Assembly: GCA_037367405.1 (NCBI GenBank) | Contig: JAZKJV010008883.1 | Coordinates: forward strand, 1,054,001-1,118,000 | Direction of reading: 5' to 3' | DNA length: 64,000 nucleotides | Source: Ottelia alismoides | Taxonomy: Eukaryota; Streptophyta; Magnoliopsida; Alismatales; Hydrocharitaceae | Shown here: positions 46,640-58,319 of the stretch, in pieces | Position numbering within the stretch: the first letter of the stretch is position 1 | How the letters are laid out: each line of letters starts with the position of its first letter | Translations under genes and position numbers: made by a program | The notes under the pieces: model-generated | Seen by the model: the letters and a program-made list of their open reading frames with translations, nothing else | Databases searched by the model: none | Told to the model about the DNA's origin: nothing

Positions 46640-47760
46640 TACTATATACTTAATGTATGTGAAAATACAGTCCATGTTTTCCCTTGATCCCTAAATCAAA
46701 TTTCTGGGGGAGCAAATACCGTCTTAAAAAGCTTATTTTTACATCCTTCTTCTCCATAAGGCACTAGATAGTCGAGTAACAAGTGACTACATTCACCTCA
46801 AATCCTAAGAGATGAGAACAATACTTGTCCAAGGTGAAGATTATAGTCAGCATCTCTCAATAATTATGTATTTATGTTGAGTGTCATTCATAGTCTTATT
46901 TGCATAGAGAATTGCAAATTGAACAACATCCCTTTTGTGTCTTGCTACAATCCTTGAAGCAAAATTAGATGCTTCCATTATGATCTTCAAATGAGAGAGA
47001 CCAATAAGATGACTATATGATAGGAGAATCCATGACAATTTTCTTTAAATATTCGAAGGCCTGAAGACACTTGTGATTCACAATAAACTCAACGACCTTT
47101 CCTAAGAGCTTAGTTAGTGGTCAGACCTCTAAAAATCTTGAATAGATCGTCGATAGAAATCGCATGCATGAAAAAAGGCCTAAATTGTTCCAAGATGGTA
47201 GGTGACTCAAGTTTCTTGATGACATCCACCTTGATTGGGACGACCCCCATTCCTTTCCTGGAGATGACGTGCTAAAATACTATGCCCTCAGTCATCATTA
47301 GTGGCTTTTCTCCCATGAGAGCATACGATTTATCTCATTGCGCGTGGTAAGAACTCCATCTAGGTGCTTGAGATACAAGTCAAAAGAATACCCATAAACT
47401 GAGAATGTACATTAAGACCTCTAAGAATTCATCTACCATGTCTGTGAAAATTTTAATCATACACCTATTGAAAGTACCATGTATGTTGCATAATCCAAAG
47501 GAATGCACATGTACGTGTATATGATTAATGGGAAGGTGAACGTTGTTTTCCCGATCTTCCGAAACGATGACTATATGATTGTAGCTTGGGTACCAATCTC
47601 GAAAATAGAAAAAAATTCCTTGCATGCCATTTGGCAACCTGATCGAGAAAGTGTAAGGGAAAGTGGTACTTCTTCTTTGCAGCATTTAGGCACCTATAAT
47701 CAATACATACGTGTGATGAATCCTAATTCACCACATTTATAGTAGTATCCATTGTAGTTT
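46640..47760 (-). pseudogene. Athila-like Ty3/gypsy RT and RNase H remnant
   Basis: On the minus strand, shifting frames give VCIDYRCLNAAKKKYHFPL (about 47750-47690), then FGLCN..GTFNRCMIKIFTDMVDEFLEV (about 47500-47420), KHLDGVL and the SWEK segment (about 47370-47310). RNase H pieces follow: CLQAFEYLKK (about 47080-47050), ILYANKTMNDTQHKY (about 46905-46860) and LDKYCSHLLG (about 46840-46800). The block order and the FGLCNAP-type motif fit the Athila branch of gypsy elements. The catalytic DD region is unreadable. Stops and frameshifts are frequent. I found no LTRs of this element, so only an internal piece can be claimed. Confidence 0.75.
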
Positions 47761-47769
47761 CAATTTAAG

Positions 47770-48005
47770 TTATATTAAAAGGTACCATATAGCCAATTTC
47801 AAAAGTAGTGGTATTGTATAATTTTATAATGGAGGTGAATTCCTTTTTAACGAAGATTTAATATAAATATATTTTCTTCTTTCTATAATTACATATAAAT
47901 TTTATTTTATTTTAATCATAATAATACACTCCCCCATCTAATCATCTCCCTCAATACATATATACACCCATCTCCACATACATACATCATGCCCATGGCT
48001 CCTCA
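47770..48005. other. AT-rich DNA left of the Tekay element
   Basis: No gene. It ends in the TATTA target site of the gypsy element. Confidence 0.5.
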
Positions 48006-48587
48006 TATTATGTAACGACCCTCCTCCCGAGGACCTTAGGTTACCCGTCAAACACGTCATTTGCACACTTAACAAGCTTAAGTTAATCTCATACTTATGA
48101 AAAATCTGGGGAAATTTTTTTCTTCTTTTTTTTAAACATGACATTCACAAGATTTAATTTTGGCTAAGCAAGCGACCACAAGCAAACTAAAAGCGGAAGT
48201 AAGTAATACACCAGAACTGAACAACAATGATATCCATTCATATTCATTTCATTCATATACATGCTGAAGTTTCATAACATTCAATATACATGTATGTATC
48301 CAAAAATAACACTACAGAGGATAACACACCCAACAACTATCTAATGATCTCCAAAAGATTACCTGCTCTGTAAGTGTCAGCACCAAAAGAACAACAGCAG
48401 CCCCAAGTACGGCAGCAACTCGATCGCAGGCCCTTTGCCTGCCATAGTAGAAAAAGGACAAGCAAGTATCTGTCACAAAGTTGTAGAGTACAAATTCTAC
48501 ACAGTTCTACTAAGGAAAGTAGTAAGTAAAGACTAGCACAGCTAGAAAAACAGTAAGGTAACTGTAGTGGACAAAAGAAGCTAGCAA

Positions 48588-48759
48588 GTAAAAGTGGGTT
48601 AATTGATTCTTTTAAATTATTTACTTGCTTTCAGAAGTCTAACAGAACACACTCGCTCACTATCACACTGTGTGTAAAAGTGGGTTAATTGATTCTTTTA
48701 AATTATTTACTTGCTTTCAGAAGTCTAACAGAACACACTCGCTCACTATCACACTGTGT
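48588..48759. repeat. 86-bp tandem duplication in LTR
   Basis: Two head-to-tail 86-bp units starting GTAAAAGTGGGTTAATTG at 48588 and 48674, apparently identical. The same pair lies at 58148-58319 in the other LTR, so the duplication predates this insertion. Confidence 0.95.
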
Positions 48760-49179
48760 CTCCCTCGATCAATGGAACTAACCAACAACAACTCAAGCCT
48801 AGAAGTAAGTCTGTGGTCTTGGTCCGGTTAGGACCTCGATATCCGGGTAGGACTTCGAAGTCCAGGTTGAACCTCACACTATGACTCTGAGGTATGGTGT
48901 ACGCCTCAGGGTTGGGGTGCCTCCGTAGGCATGCGATGGTGTCTTGCATCCTAACTAAGTTCCCAACACTCCTTCTAGCTTGTTCTCTCAACTCACATTG
49001 ACCCTCGATCGACACATGTGATAGCTCGCTCCCGAAGGTGTACGTGTACTAACAACTCTCTCTCAACATTCGCTCCTCGTTAGTCTCGACTAACGGTACT
49101 ATCGTCATTAGTCTCATAGCGGAAAAGTCTAAAGATCACATATCTCTTACCCTATCACGGGGTCATAAACCTGACAGAA

Positions 49180-49383
49180 AGGTATTGATGAAGTTTTTAG
49201 TGTTTGTTACCCACTACCCCATCACCAGTGCACGACATGGTGGAAAGGTAATAATGAAGTCATCAGTGTCTGCTAACCACTACCCCATCACCAGTGCACG
49301 ACATAGCGGAAAGGTACAAATGGTGACATTGATGTCTACTGACCACTACCCCATCACCAGTGCACGACATAGTGGAAAGGTAT
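49180..49383. repeat. 66-bp tandem repeat (3 units) in LTR
   Basis: Units containing CCACTACCCCATCACCAGTG start at 49211, 49277 and 49343, a 66-bp period, each followed by a GACAT..GGAAAGGTA segment. A degenerate fourth unit lies near 49458. The matching array is at about 58741-58950. Confidence 0.93.
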
Positions 49384-51010
49384 TTATGGGACATCAATGT
49401 CTACTGATGAAATTTCATCTTAACTGGGCAATTGGTGAAATGTCACAAGTCTGTTAATCACAATCCCACCACCAGAGCACAACCTGATGGAAGAGTAATA
49501 ATTATAGCGGTGAGGAAACCCCCGAAGGGATTCGTCTGCTCTCGCCAATCCCAGTGGAAGTGTGGTCCAAGGGAAAGGCAGTGGTAGTACGACTACTACG
49601 CCACTGGAGGCAGGAAAGGGAAGAGGTAAGCCTGCCGGACCCGACTTCCTCTCTCGTTGCTCAACTCCCGGAGGAGAAGAGCTAAGTAAAAACCAGACGA
49701 GCTCGTAACTAACTGCAGAGAACCCCCAACCTAGGCTCTCAAAGAAAAACCAACGGGTCAACGGAATGGTCTAGACAACTCGTGGATCCCAACGAAGCGT
49801 AAAAACCGAGCCGGCTCGAAGAAAACACGTAAAAAGACTGGGATCCTAGACCCATGCTCTCAATGTCCGCTACCCAAGCCTGAGCGACCTCATCTCCTGC
49901 TCAGGTGAGGGTCACCGCGCCCTCGCACAGTCGGAGCACCATTCTCCATGACTGATCATATGTGACATCACCATTTCTTTTTCATGTTACTCCCTAAGCG
50001 TCTATGGTTTCTTTGATTTGTTTCACATCTACAAGTTATCGGTCCTAGACCCGAACTTGTTCTATAAGAACCTCTATTGATCCAAGATCGACGATACAGA
50101 CCTGATACGATAGTCTCTCTCTAATTTCCTACTCAAGAACATCAATCTTATGTTCTTGGCTATCTTATCGGAAACTTCTTTCTTTCTTACGCCCCAAAAG
50201 ATTCGGAAAAACCTACAAGGATCGGGCTACTCCTTAGAGGAAGACTTTCTTCATGGCAAGTTCATATAGACTTATTTTCCTGTATAGTAACTACATATAT
50301 ATATATATCCTTAAGATCATCCCCAAATTTCTAAATATCATAATAGGTGTTTCACGCCCACCTTTATAAGTAGCAATTATCCTAGGCATGCTCTAAAATG
50401 ATTACAAATAGAGATTTACCCTATTCACTTTTTGATCACCCCAAAACATTGTCATTGTGTGTGTATACTTCATAATAATCCAAGGCATCTAGTCCTTTTA
50501 AGTTCACACCCAACTTCATGATTTTAAAGATGCTATTTAGGTGTTTAATTTACTTTAAGGTCTAACATTTAAAGGGGTATGTTAGAGAGTATGACATGCT
50601 CCAAACATGTATCTATTCCACTCATAGACCTATGTGTATAATAAGCATATGGTTGCAATCTTAATCCCTCTCCTAACTGGGATTAAATCACTAATTGATT
50701 TCCCATTTCAATATAGGGAAACAAGGGGACTTGGTGTTTTTAAAACTTATTAAAGGATGCTTAAAAGTTTGATTAAACATGCACTCTACAATGGAATTTG
50801 GTCACAGTTTTGTTCATGGACAACAACCAAATTAGTCTCAAAATCTTCATCAAAACCAATCCAAATACATGGGTTTCATGTGTATTACATTCCCTAAATA
50901 TCTATAGTCAAATCCCCCAAAGGATGTCTAAGGATATTGTCAAAATCATGTATGTTCTTAGTCCGAAGGCAACCATCTCCAATCTGAACATTCAGTGGAG
51001 ATATCATATA

Positions 51011-51392
51011 GGTAGTCAATAACTCCTCAAAAACTCTTCATTTTTCTAAAACAAACCCATGGATTAATGGTTGATATGAAAGAGTATATATTAACAAGTA
51101 ATTACACTCAAGGAAACATGAAGAAACTCCCCAAATACATCCTAAAACTCTAATTTAAAAAGCATGGACAGATCTGGACATTCAATGTCATGTAGGATAT
51201 AGGTAGTCAACAACTCTTCAAAACTACTTATTTTTCTAAAACAACTCCATGGACTAAAGGTTAATATGAAAGAGTATATACCAACAAGTAATTTCACTCA
51301 AGGAAACATGGAGAAACTCCTCAAAAGCATCTTAAAACACTAACTTAAAGTTCATGGACAGATCTGGACACATTCAGTTACATGCATATGTC
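51011..51392. repeat. 191-bp degenerate tandem repeat in LTR
   Basis: GGTAGTCAA(T/C)AACTC starts at 51011 and again at 51202, followed by matching ATGAAAGAGTATATA, CACTCAAGGAAACATG and GGACAGATCTGGACA blocks. Weaker copies of the CTCAAG..AA..AAGAA block at about 51480-51530 and 51660-51740 suggest an older array of about four units. The partner array starts at 60575. Confidence 0.85.
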
Positions 51393-52423
51393 AACATCCA
51401 AAACATTTCTAATCACCTAAATTTTCAACTTTAAAACCAAGAATTATAAGCCAATTTATTGGGGTCATAATCAGTAAGTAAATCTACTCAAGGGAATTTA
51501 AAGAAGACTCCCAAATCATGCAAGTTATTGGCCAACATTTACAACAACAAATCTGAAAATTTCAGTGGATAGTCCATGTATAGCCTCTTTAAGATGTTAT
51601 AATCACATGCAATTTCGTATTTAACTTCATGGATTTAAGTCTACCTTAATGGAGTATTAATCAACATATGATTCTACCCAAGAGAACCCAAGAAAGACCT
51701 CAAAATACATGTCTAACTTAGATTAAAAGGATGATACACAGATTCTGGACACAATGAAAACCGTGCACATAAAGTCTATTTTTCTCAATTCTTTTGCAAC
51801 AAAAACCTCAAAACTAAGGCTTGATTTTAGATCTGAGATATAAGTGGTAAAAACTCTACATATGGCAGCAAGAGAAGGGCTAAATTTGTACCTCAAATCA
51901 AGCTTTCAAAAGCTTAAAGAAGAACTCTCCAAGAAAATGTTGGGCTGTCCACACCTTGAGATTCAAGCTTGGATTCCTCCTCTTCTTTGGCCCTTGATCT
52001 TACATGCAATGTAAGATCCAAGATCCTCTCCTTCCCAGCTTTGATTTGAGCCCAAGAACTCGAATTTTGGTGGAGAAATGAGGGAGAAAACTAAAAAAGA
52101 AGATGGCGATCCATGGATTTTTCAGCCATGGAGAAAAGAGCTCCAGGGTTTCAAGAGGAAGAAGATGAAGTGGGAGGAAGGGGTGACGCCTATGGGAGGT
52201 TATATCCTTGGGAAAATTGCAACATAAACCCCACCAACTCCTCCTAATTGCATCCAAGGCCCACCCATGAATAGTAATCACATTACTAATCATACTTAGC
52301 CACTTAATCACCTCTAGCTACAATTATCACAATTAGCCACTAATGGCATCTCTAATTTCCATCAAGCTCACTAATGATTCACCATCTTGTCTTAATTAGT
52401 CATTAGGATTTAAGGATGTTACA

Positions 52424-52470
52424 ATCATAAAAACCTCAAAGAGAGTCTCGTCCTCGAGACTCCACTTCTA
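52424..52470 (-). other. Tekay 3' internal end with atypical polypurine tract
   Basis: The minus-strand sequence just before the 3' LTR reads GAGACTCTCTTTGAGG then TTTTTATGAT. Related elements usually have a long G-rich purine run here that primes plus-strand synthesis; only GAGG is visible. A near copy of CTTTGAGGTTTTTATG occurs about 80 bp upstream at the end of the coding frame (about 52510-52525). Confidence 0.6.
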
Positions 52471-52486
52471 AGTTGGGTTCGTCGGT

Positions 52487-55400
52487 CTATCCTAAAAATC
52501 TCAAAAGGTTTTTAACCCATAAAACCTCAAAGAAGGTTTTTACCCAGAAAGTGAAATAATTTGCCATACAGAGAACTGATAAACTAAACTGCGAAAGTAC
52601 CTGAGAAGAGTCGCGGGTATTCTCTCGCATAGCTGCTTCGGTCTCCCATGTCGCCTCCTCAACACCCTGTCGGTGCCATAGGATCTTGACCAAGGGAATC
52701 TCCTTGTTCCGAAGCCTCCTGACAGCAAAATCAAGTATCTGTACTGGCTCCTCCTCGTATGTCAACTCTGGCTCTATGTCAAGGCTCTCATAGCTGATGA
52801 TGAGCCGAGGATCATGCACGTACTTCCTCAAGTTCGACACATGGAATATGTCGTGTATAGCCGCCAAACGTGGGGGAAGTGCCACTCTGTACGCCACCTT
52901 ACCGACACGTGAAAGTATCTCAAATGGTCCAACAAAACGTGGCGCCAACTTGCCACGAACTCCGAACCGTTGTATCCCCTTCATGGGCGATACACGCAGG
53001 AACACAAAATCCCCAACCTGAAACTCCAAGTGTCGGCGTCGGCGATCTGCATAGCTCTTCTGGCGACTTTGTGCCGTCAAGAGCTTCCTCCTTACCAAGT
53101 CAACAACCCTCGCAGTCTCCTCCAAGAGATCCACGGTATACAACGCATGATCGCCTACCTCGCGCCAACTGATTGGCGTAAGGCATCTCCGCCCGTAAAG
53201 AGCCTCGAATGGCGCCATGCCGATGCTCGAATGATGGCTGTTGTTATAAGTGAACTCAAAAAGAGGTAATTGATCCTTCCAGGATCCCTTCCACTCTAGA
53301 GAACATGCGCGTAAAAGATCCTCCAAGGTCTGTATCGTACGCTCGCTCTGTCCGTCCGTCTGAGGGTGATACGCTGAACTCATCTTCAGCTCGGTCTGTA
53401 AAGCTGACATGAACTGCTGCCAGTAATGGGAAGTGAACCTCGAGTCTCTGTCAGACACTACCTCTCGGGGTATGCCATGTAACCTCACAATGTGCTGTAT
53501 GTACAATCTGGCCAACTGAGAAGGTGTATAAGTCATGCTAACAGGTATAAAATGGGCTGACTTCGTCAACCTGTCAACAATGACCCAAATGGAATCATGG
53601 CCTCCTGGTGTCCTTGGCAATCCTGTAACAAAGTCCATCGAAATGCTCTCCCACTTCCACTCAGGAATGGGGAGAGGCTGCAGTAATCCAGGTGGTCGTC
53701 TATGCTCTGCCTTCACCATCTGGCAAGTCAAACACCTGCTGACATGCCCAGCTACGTCCCTCTTCATCCCGTCCCACCAGAAATGTCGGAGAAGATCGTG
53801 GTACATGTTCGTACTGCCGGGATGAATGGAAAGATGCGAACAATGCGCCTCGTCAAGTATGTCTCTTCGTAGCTGCTCATCGTTGGGAACCACTACCCGA
53901 CCTGCCTTCCACAGAATAGACTCTGCAACAACAAAATCGTCAAACTCGTCCTTCACTGCCCGCATGTATCTGTCGCGAATCCACGGGTCTGTCTGCTGAC
54001 CTGACACAATACGGTCCCAAAGGCTGCTGTACCTAGGAGGTACGGAGATGGGAGAAGACGCACCGTCCTCTAGATTCCAATCCATCAGTGCTGCAAGTAA
54101 GTCCCAAGTGTATAGCCAGATCATCGTACCCTCCGTGTGCGCTCTCCTGCTAAGGGCGTCTGCAACCATGTTTCCCTTACCAGGATGGTAAGAGATCGTG
54201 CAATCGTAGTCCTTCAGCAGCTCTAACCATCTGCGCTGCCTCATGTTCAGCTCCTTCTGATCAAATATGTACTTCAGACTCTTGTGGTCTGTGAAGAGCT
54301 CAAAGTTAACCCCGTACAAGTAGTGACGCCAGGTCTTCAAAGCGAAGACCACTGCCGCCAACTCAAGATCGTGTGTGGGGTAATTCCGCTCATGCGATCT
54401 CAACTGTCTCGAAGCATAGGCAATCACATGCCCCCTCTGCATCAACACTGCTCCCAAACCATCACCTGACGCGTCTGTGTAAACCGCATAGTCCTGTGTA
54501 CCTGATGGTAGAGCAAGAATCGGAGCTGTAGTAAGTCTCTCCTTCAGTGTCCTGAAGGCCTGCTCGCACGAACTATCCCAAACAAAAGGTACTCCCTTCT
54601 GCGTCAAACGCGTCAAAGGTAGTACAATATGCGAAAAGTTGCTGACAAAGCGTCTGTAATAGCCTGCCAACCCAAGAAAACTGCGGATCTGTGTCACTGT
54701 CTTGGGCTGTTCCCAAGACATCACAGCATCTATCTTCGCAGGGTCCACTGCGACTCCTGCTCCTGAGATGACGTGTCCCAAGAATGAGACCTGAGGTAGC
54801 CAAAACTCACACTTACTCAACTTGGCATACAGTCTATGCTCTCTCAAGGTACCAATCACTGCTCTCAAGTCGTTCTCATGGTCCCATTCATTCTTCGAGT
54901 AAACCAATACATCATCTATGAACACCACAACAAACTTGTCCAAGTAAGGACGGAATACTATGTTCATCATGTCCATGAATGCCGCGGGGGCATTCGTCAG
55001 TCCGAATGGCATCACTACAAACTCGTAGTGGCCATACCGTGTCCGAAAGGCTGTCTTCGGGACGTCTGTCTCCCGAATCCTCAACTGATGGTAACCCGAA
55101 CGGAGGTCGATCTTCGAGAACACCGAAGATCCTTGCAGCTGATCAAATAGATCATCAATGCGTGGCAGGGGATAACGGTTCTTCACCGTCCTCTTATTCA
55201 GCTGTCTATAATCAATGCATAACCGCATGGTTCCATCCTTTTTCCGAACAAAGAGTACAGGAGCGCCCCAAAGTAAAGTGCTCGGCCTCACAAAGCCTAA
55301 GTCAAGCAACTCCTGTAGCTGCACCTTCAGCTCTCTCAGCTCTGCGGGTGCCATGCGATACGGAGCCATGGAGATCGGCTGCGTATCGGGAAGTAGCGAG

Positions 55401-57331
55401 ATCTCAAACTCGATCTCTCTAACTGGAGGTAGTCCTGGTAACTCCTCAGGAAACACTTCAGGATACTCTGACACAACTCTAATGTCTTGAGCCATCGGCT
55501 CTCTATCTGCAACCTCCTGAACAAAGGCCAGAAAAGTGTCACATCCCTGATCAACCAGTCGTTGTGCTCTCAGCACTGAAATATACTCCATCCTAGAGTC
55601 CTGCAATGTCCCCTCAAAAGTGAACTCTGTCAAGCCGGGGATCCTGAAGACAACAGTCTTCCTGTAACAATCGACTAAGGCGTGATGTGTAGACAACCAA
55701 TCCATGCCCAAAATCATGTCAAACTCAACAAGTTGTAGTAGAAGGCAGTCCGCAGTCATCTCGTGACCGCCTATGGACACTGGTAACCCTCTAACTATCT
55801 CTGAAATCACGAACAACTGTCCGCCAGGCCCTCGAATGTGAAATGGAGGATCTACGTCCTCCGCGACTCTACCCAATGTGGCTAGAAGCCTCACAGCAAG
55901 AAACGAATGGGTAGCACCAGAATCAAACAACACGTGAAAAGGATGGCTCGAAACTGAAACCATACCTTTCACGACCGTGGCCGCGGACCGTACCTGCTCA
56001 GCTGTAACTGCGTGAATCTGTCCCTGACGTATAGATCCGGCACTGGATCCTGTTGCGCTCTGAGCTGGTCTCTGCTGACCTCTGTAATGGGAGCTCCTCC
56101 CGGTAGCTCTCGAATGCGGTGGAGGTGGAGGTGGTGGAGTCTGTAGCTGTGGGCACTGGGACCTGATATGTCCCACCTGTTGGCACTGGTAGCACCTGAT
56201 CGCCCTGCTTGGCGTAGAAGATGGACCGGCATTCTCTGCGGGTCTCGCGCTCTGTGCTCCAAACCTCTGCGACCCAGATGGCCGCGCTGCCTCAAAACCT
56301 CTACTGGCCAGTGCTCCTCCCAAAGTAGTCGTGGGGGTCGAGCGAACACTGCCAGAAGAAACCGTCCTTGTCGGACGAAAGCGTCGTGCTGACCGCTGTG
56401 GCTGGAACTGTCGCCGAATAGGCCCAGACGACCTCGGTGGTACTGGTGGCGGTCTAAAGGTACTCCCAAAACGTCTCTCGCGGACGTCCTCAATCCGCTC
56501 TGCTGCGTCAGTCACCTCAGCAATGGTAGTCAGTCTCAGCCCTACCAACTTCTCCTGAACATCCTCTCTCATGCCACGAACAAACTTCTCCAGATTCTCC
56601 TCTGGAAAAGCAGCTGCAGAAGATGTGTGGCGTGACAACTCAGTGTAGCGCACAAAGTACTCTCGCGCTGTCATCCTGCCCTGTCTCAGCTCTGTGAACA
56701 ACCTGCGTTGTGTCTCCTTCCACTTCCCTGAGAAGAAGTGGCCTCTGAAGTGGGTCTCAAAGTCTGTCCAAGTCGGCACACGTCCCATCTCAGACACAGT
56801 AGCCTCCCACCAGCGCTCTGCAAACCCAGTAAGGGAGAACTCAGCAAAAGGTAACCACGACTCTAGTGGTGCCTGAATCATCCTGAACACCTTCATCACC
56901 GTCCTGAGCCACTGCTCAGCCTCGTCAGATGTACCCGTGCCCTGGAATCTGGGTACTCCAGCTCTCTGGTAGGATGTAAAGACATCATGGTGTCTCGGTG
57001 CAGTAGGAAGAACAAACCCTGTGACCTCTACTCCTGCTGTAGGCCCTTGGCCTACCTCAGCTCTGTCGGCTCCCGACTCCCTCGGAATCTCTGCCTCAGT
57101 ATGCTGGTGAATCTCCTCAGAGAATAGATGCTCGGCTCTAGCGGACTCATCCCTGGATGGGTGGTATGAGGAGTCAGACAGCTCCTCCATCCTCAGCTCC
57201 ATCCCAGTCTGGCGCTCAGCCAACTCAGTCTGCTGGGCAAGTATTTGATCCTGTCTCTGTCGCAGATCAACGAGTGCAGCTAGTACCTGTGCCATCTCTC
57301 CTGGCTGATCGCGAGCTACTCGGGGTGCCAT
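52487..57331 (-). CDS. Gag-pol polyprotein of the Tekay element, intact frame
   Basis: 1614 residues, one frame. Gag domain about residues 127-285; CCHC knuckle C380-C383-H388-C393; aspartic protease DSG at 470-472; RT about 640-860 with the FIDD active site at 804-807. RNase H has D953, E990, D1015 and D1058. Integrase has HHCC residues H1166, H1170, C1200 and C1203 and the DD35E triad D1233, D1294, E1330. A GPF motif starts at 1468, and a chromodomain-like region at about 1527-1570 ([20 protein letters not shown], then VEEATWE) probably guides integration to particular chromatin. All catalytic residues I can check are present. The start [10 protein letters not shown] lies about 240 bases from the 5' LTR. 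The last 40 residues (after ENTRDSSQ) are hydrophobic and look like an extension beyond the usual end. Confidence 0.95.
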   Translation of the reverse strand: MAPRVARDQPGEMAQVLAALVDLRQRQDQILAQQTELAERQTGMELRMEELSDSSYHPSRDESARAEHLFSEEIHQHTEAEIPRESGADRAEVGQGPTAGVEVTGFVLPTAPRHHDVFTSYQRAGVPRFQGTGTSDEAEQWLRTVMKVFRMIQAPLESWLPFAEFSLTGFAERWWEATVSEMGRVPTWTDFETHFRGHFFSGKWKETQRRLFTELRQGRMTAREYFVRYTELSRHTSSAAAFPEENLEKFVRGMREDVQEKLVGLRLTTIAEVTDAAERIEDVRERRFGSTFRPPPVPPRSSGPIRRQFQPQRSARRFRPTRTVSSGSVRSTPTTTLGGALASRGFEAARPSGSQRFGAQSARPAENAGPSSTPSRAIRCYQCQQVGHIRSQCPQLQTPPPPPPPHSRATGRSSHYRGQQRPAQSATGSSAGSIRQGQIHAVTAEQVRSAATVVKGMVSVSSHPFHVLFDSGATHSFLAVRLLATLGRVAEDVDPPFHIRGPGGQLFVISEIVRGLPVSIGGHEMTADCLLLQLVEFDMILGMDWLSTHHALVDCYRKTVVFRIPGLTEFTFEGTLQDSRMEYISVLRAQRLVDQGCDTFLAFVQEVADREPMAQDIRVVSEYPEVFPEELPGLPPVREIEFEISLLPDTQPISMAPYRMAPAELRELKVQLQELLDLGFVRPSTLLWGAPVLFVRKKDGTMRLCIDYRQLNKRTVKNRYPLPRIDDLFDQLQGSSVFSKIDLRSGYHQLRIRETDVPKTAFRTRYGHYEFVVMPFGLTNAPAAFMDMMNIVFRPYLDKFVVVFIDDVLVYSKNEWDHENDLRAVIGTLREHRLYAKLSKCEFWLPQVSFLGHVISGAGVAVDPAKIDAVMSWEQPKTVTQIRSFLGLAGYYRRFVSNFSHIVLPLTRLTQKGVPFVWDSSCEQAFRTLKERLTTAPILALPSGTQDYAVYTDASGDGLGAVLMQRGHVIAYASRQLRSHERNYPTHDLELAAVVFALKTWRHYLYGVNFELFTDHKSLKYIFDQKELNMRQRRWLELLKDYDCTISYHPGKGNMVADALSRRAHTEGTMIWLYTWDLLAALMDWNLEDGASSPISVPPRYSSLWDRIVSGQQTDPWIRDRYMRAVKDEFDDFVVAESILWKAGRVVVPNDEQLRRDILDEAHCSHLSIHPGSTNMYHDLLRHFWWDGMKRDVAGHVSRCLTCQMVKAEHRRPPGLLQPLPIPEWKWESISMDFVTGLPRTPGGHDSIWVIVDRLTKSAHFIPVSMTYTPSQLARLYIQHIVRLHGIPREVVSDRDSRFTSHYWQQFMSALQTELKMSSAYHPQTDGQSERTIQTLEDLLRACSLEWKGSWKDQLPLFEFTYNNSHHSSIGMAPFEALYGRRCLTPISWREVGDHALYTVDLLEETARVVDLVRRKLLTAQSRQKSYADRRRRHLEFQVGDFVFLRVSPMKGIQRFGVRGKLAPRFVGPFEILSRVGKVAYRVALPPRLAAIHDIFHVSNLRKYVHDPRLIISYESLDIEPELTYEEEPVQILDFAVRRLRNKEIPLVKILWHRQGVEEATWETEAAMRENTRDSSQVLSQFSLSVLCMANYFTFWVKTFFEVLWVKNLLRFLG

Positions 57332-57553
57332 GCTGATCCTTCATGTATTGGATCATAGCATAGTTAAGCACACTTTAGGAAATAATCAGTTGTACTATTT
57401 CTCCTCTTGGGATACTTATATGAATGAAATGTTCTGGTGACTTGTGGTTACATAAATCTTTTGAATGTAAAAAAAAAATTCCCATTCGGCTTCACGAGAA
57501 ATCAGAAGACTCTCGCTATTAAGTTATGCGAATGCGTGTATCGGGGTAACTCT

Positions 57554-57565
57554 GCTCTGATACCA
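57554..57565 (-). other. tRNA-iMet primer-binding site of the Tekay element
   Basis: The minus strand reads TGGTATCAGAGC, a perfect 12-base match to the usual plant initiator-Met tRNA 3' complement, four bases (GGTT) inside the 5' LTR boundary at 57570. Minus-strand DNA synthesis would start here. Confidence 0.93.
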
Positions 57566-58147
57566 AACCTGTAACGACCCTCCTCCCGAGGACCTTAGGT
57601 TACCCGTCAAACACGTCATTTGCACACTTAACAAGCTTAAGTTAATCTCATGCTTATGAAAAACCTGGGGAATTTTTTTTCTTCTTTTTTTTTAAACATG
57701 ACATTCACAAGATTTAATTTTGGCTAAGCAAGTAACCACAAGCAAACTAAAAGCGGAAGTAAGTAATACACCAGAACTGAACAACAATGATATCCATTCA
57801 TATTCATTTCATTCATATACATGCTGAAGTTTCATAACATTCAATATACATGTATGTATCCAAAAAAAACACTACACAGGATAACACACCCAACAACTAT
57901 CTAATGATCTCCAAAAGATTACCTGCTCTGTAAGTGTCAGCACCAAAAGAACAACAGCAGCCCCAAGTACGGCAGCTACTCGATCGCAGGCCCTTTGCCT
58001 GCCATAGTAGAAAAAGGACAAGCAAGTATCTGTCACAAAGTTGTAGAGTACAAATTCTACACAGTTCTACTAAGGAAAGTAGTAAGCAAAGACTAGCACA
58101 GCTAGAAAAACAGTAAGGTAACTGTAGTGGACAAAAGAAGCTAGCAA

Positions 58148-58319
58148 GTAAAAGTGGGTTAATTGATTCTTTTAAATTATTTACTTGCTTTCAGAAGTCT
58201 AACAGAACACACTCGCTCACTATCACACTGTGTGTAAAAGTGGGTTAATTGATTCTTTTAAATTATTTACTTGCTTTCAGAAGTCTAACAGAACACACTC
58301 GCTCACTATCACACTGTGT
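58148..58319. repeat. 86-bp tandem duplication, copy in 5' LTR
   Basis: Units start at 58148 and 58234; same array as 48588-48759. Confidence 0.95.

Larger units (their letters stand above)
48011..52423 (-). repeat. Tekay 3' LTR (4413 bp)
   Basis: TGTAACGACC...GATGTTACA on the plus strand. It contains three internal tandem repeats (48588-48759, 49180-49383, about 51011-51392) that also occur in the other LTR. Minus-strand frames of 88 codons (48749-49015) and 103 codons (52000-52311) recur in the 5' LTR only because the LTRs are copies. Confidence 0.97.

Noticed and set aside
49180..49383. Regular 66-bp repeats as a CRISPR-like array
   Set aside because: The units are tandem repeats inside a retrotransposon LTR, with no constant short repeat plus unique spacers, and the host is a plant.
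52797..56876. Many plus-strand open frames of 60-150 codons inside the Tekay coding region
   Set aside because: They are antisense shadows of the 1614-residue frame and carry no known domain.
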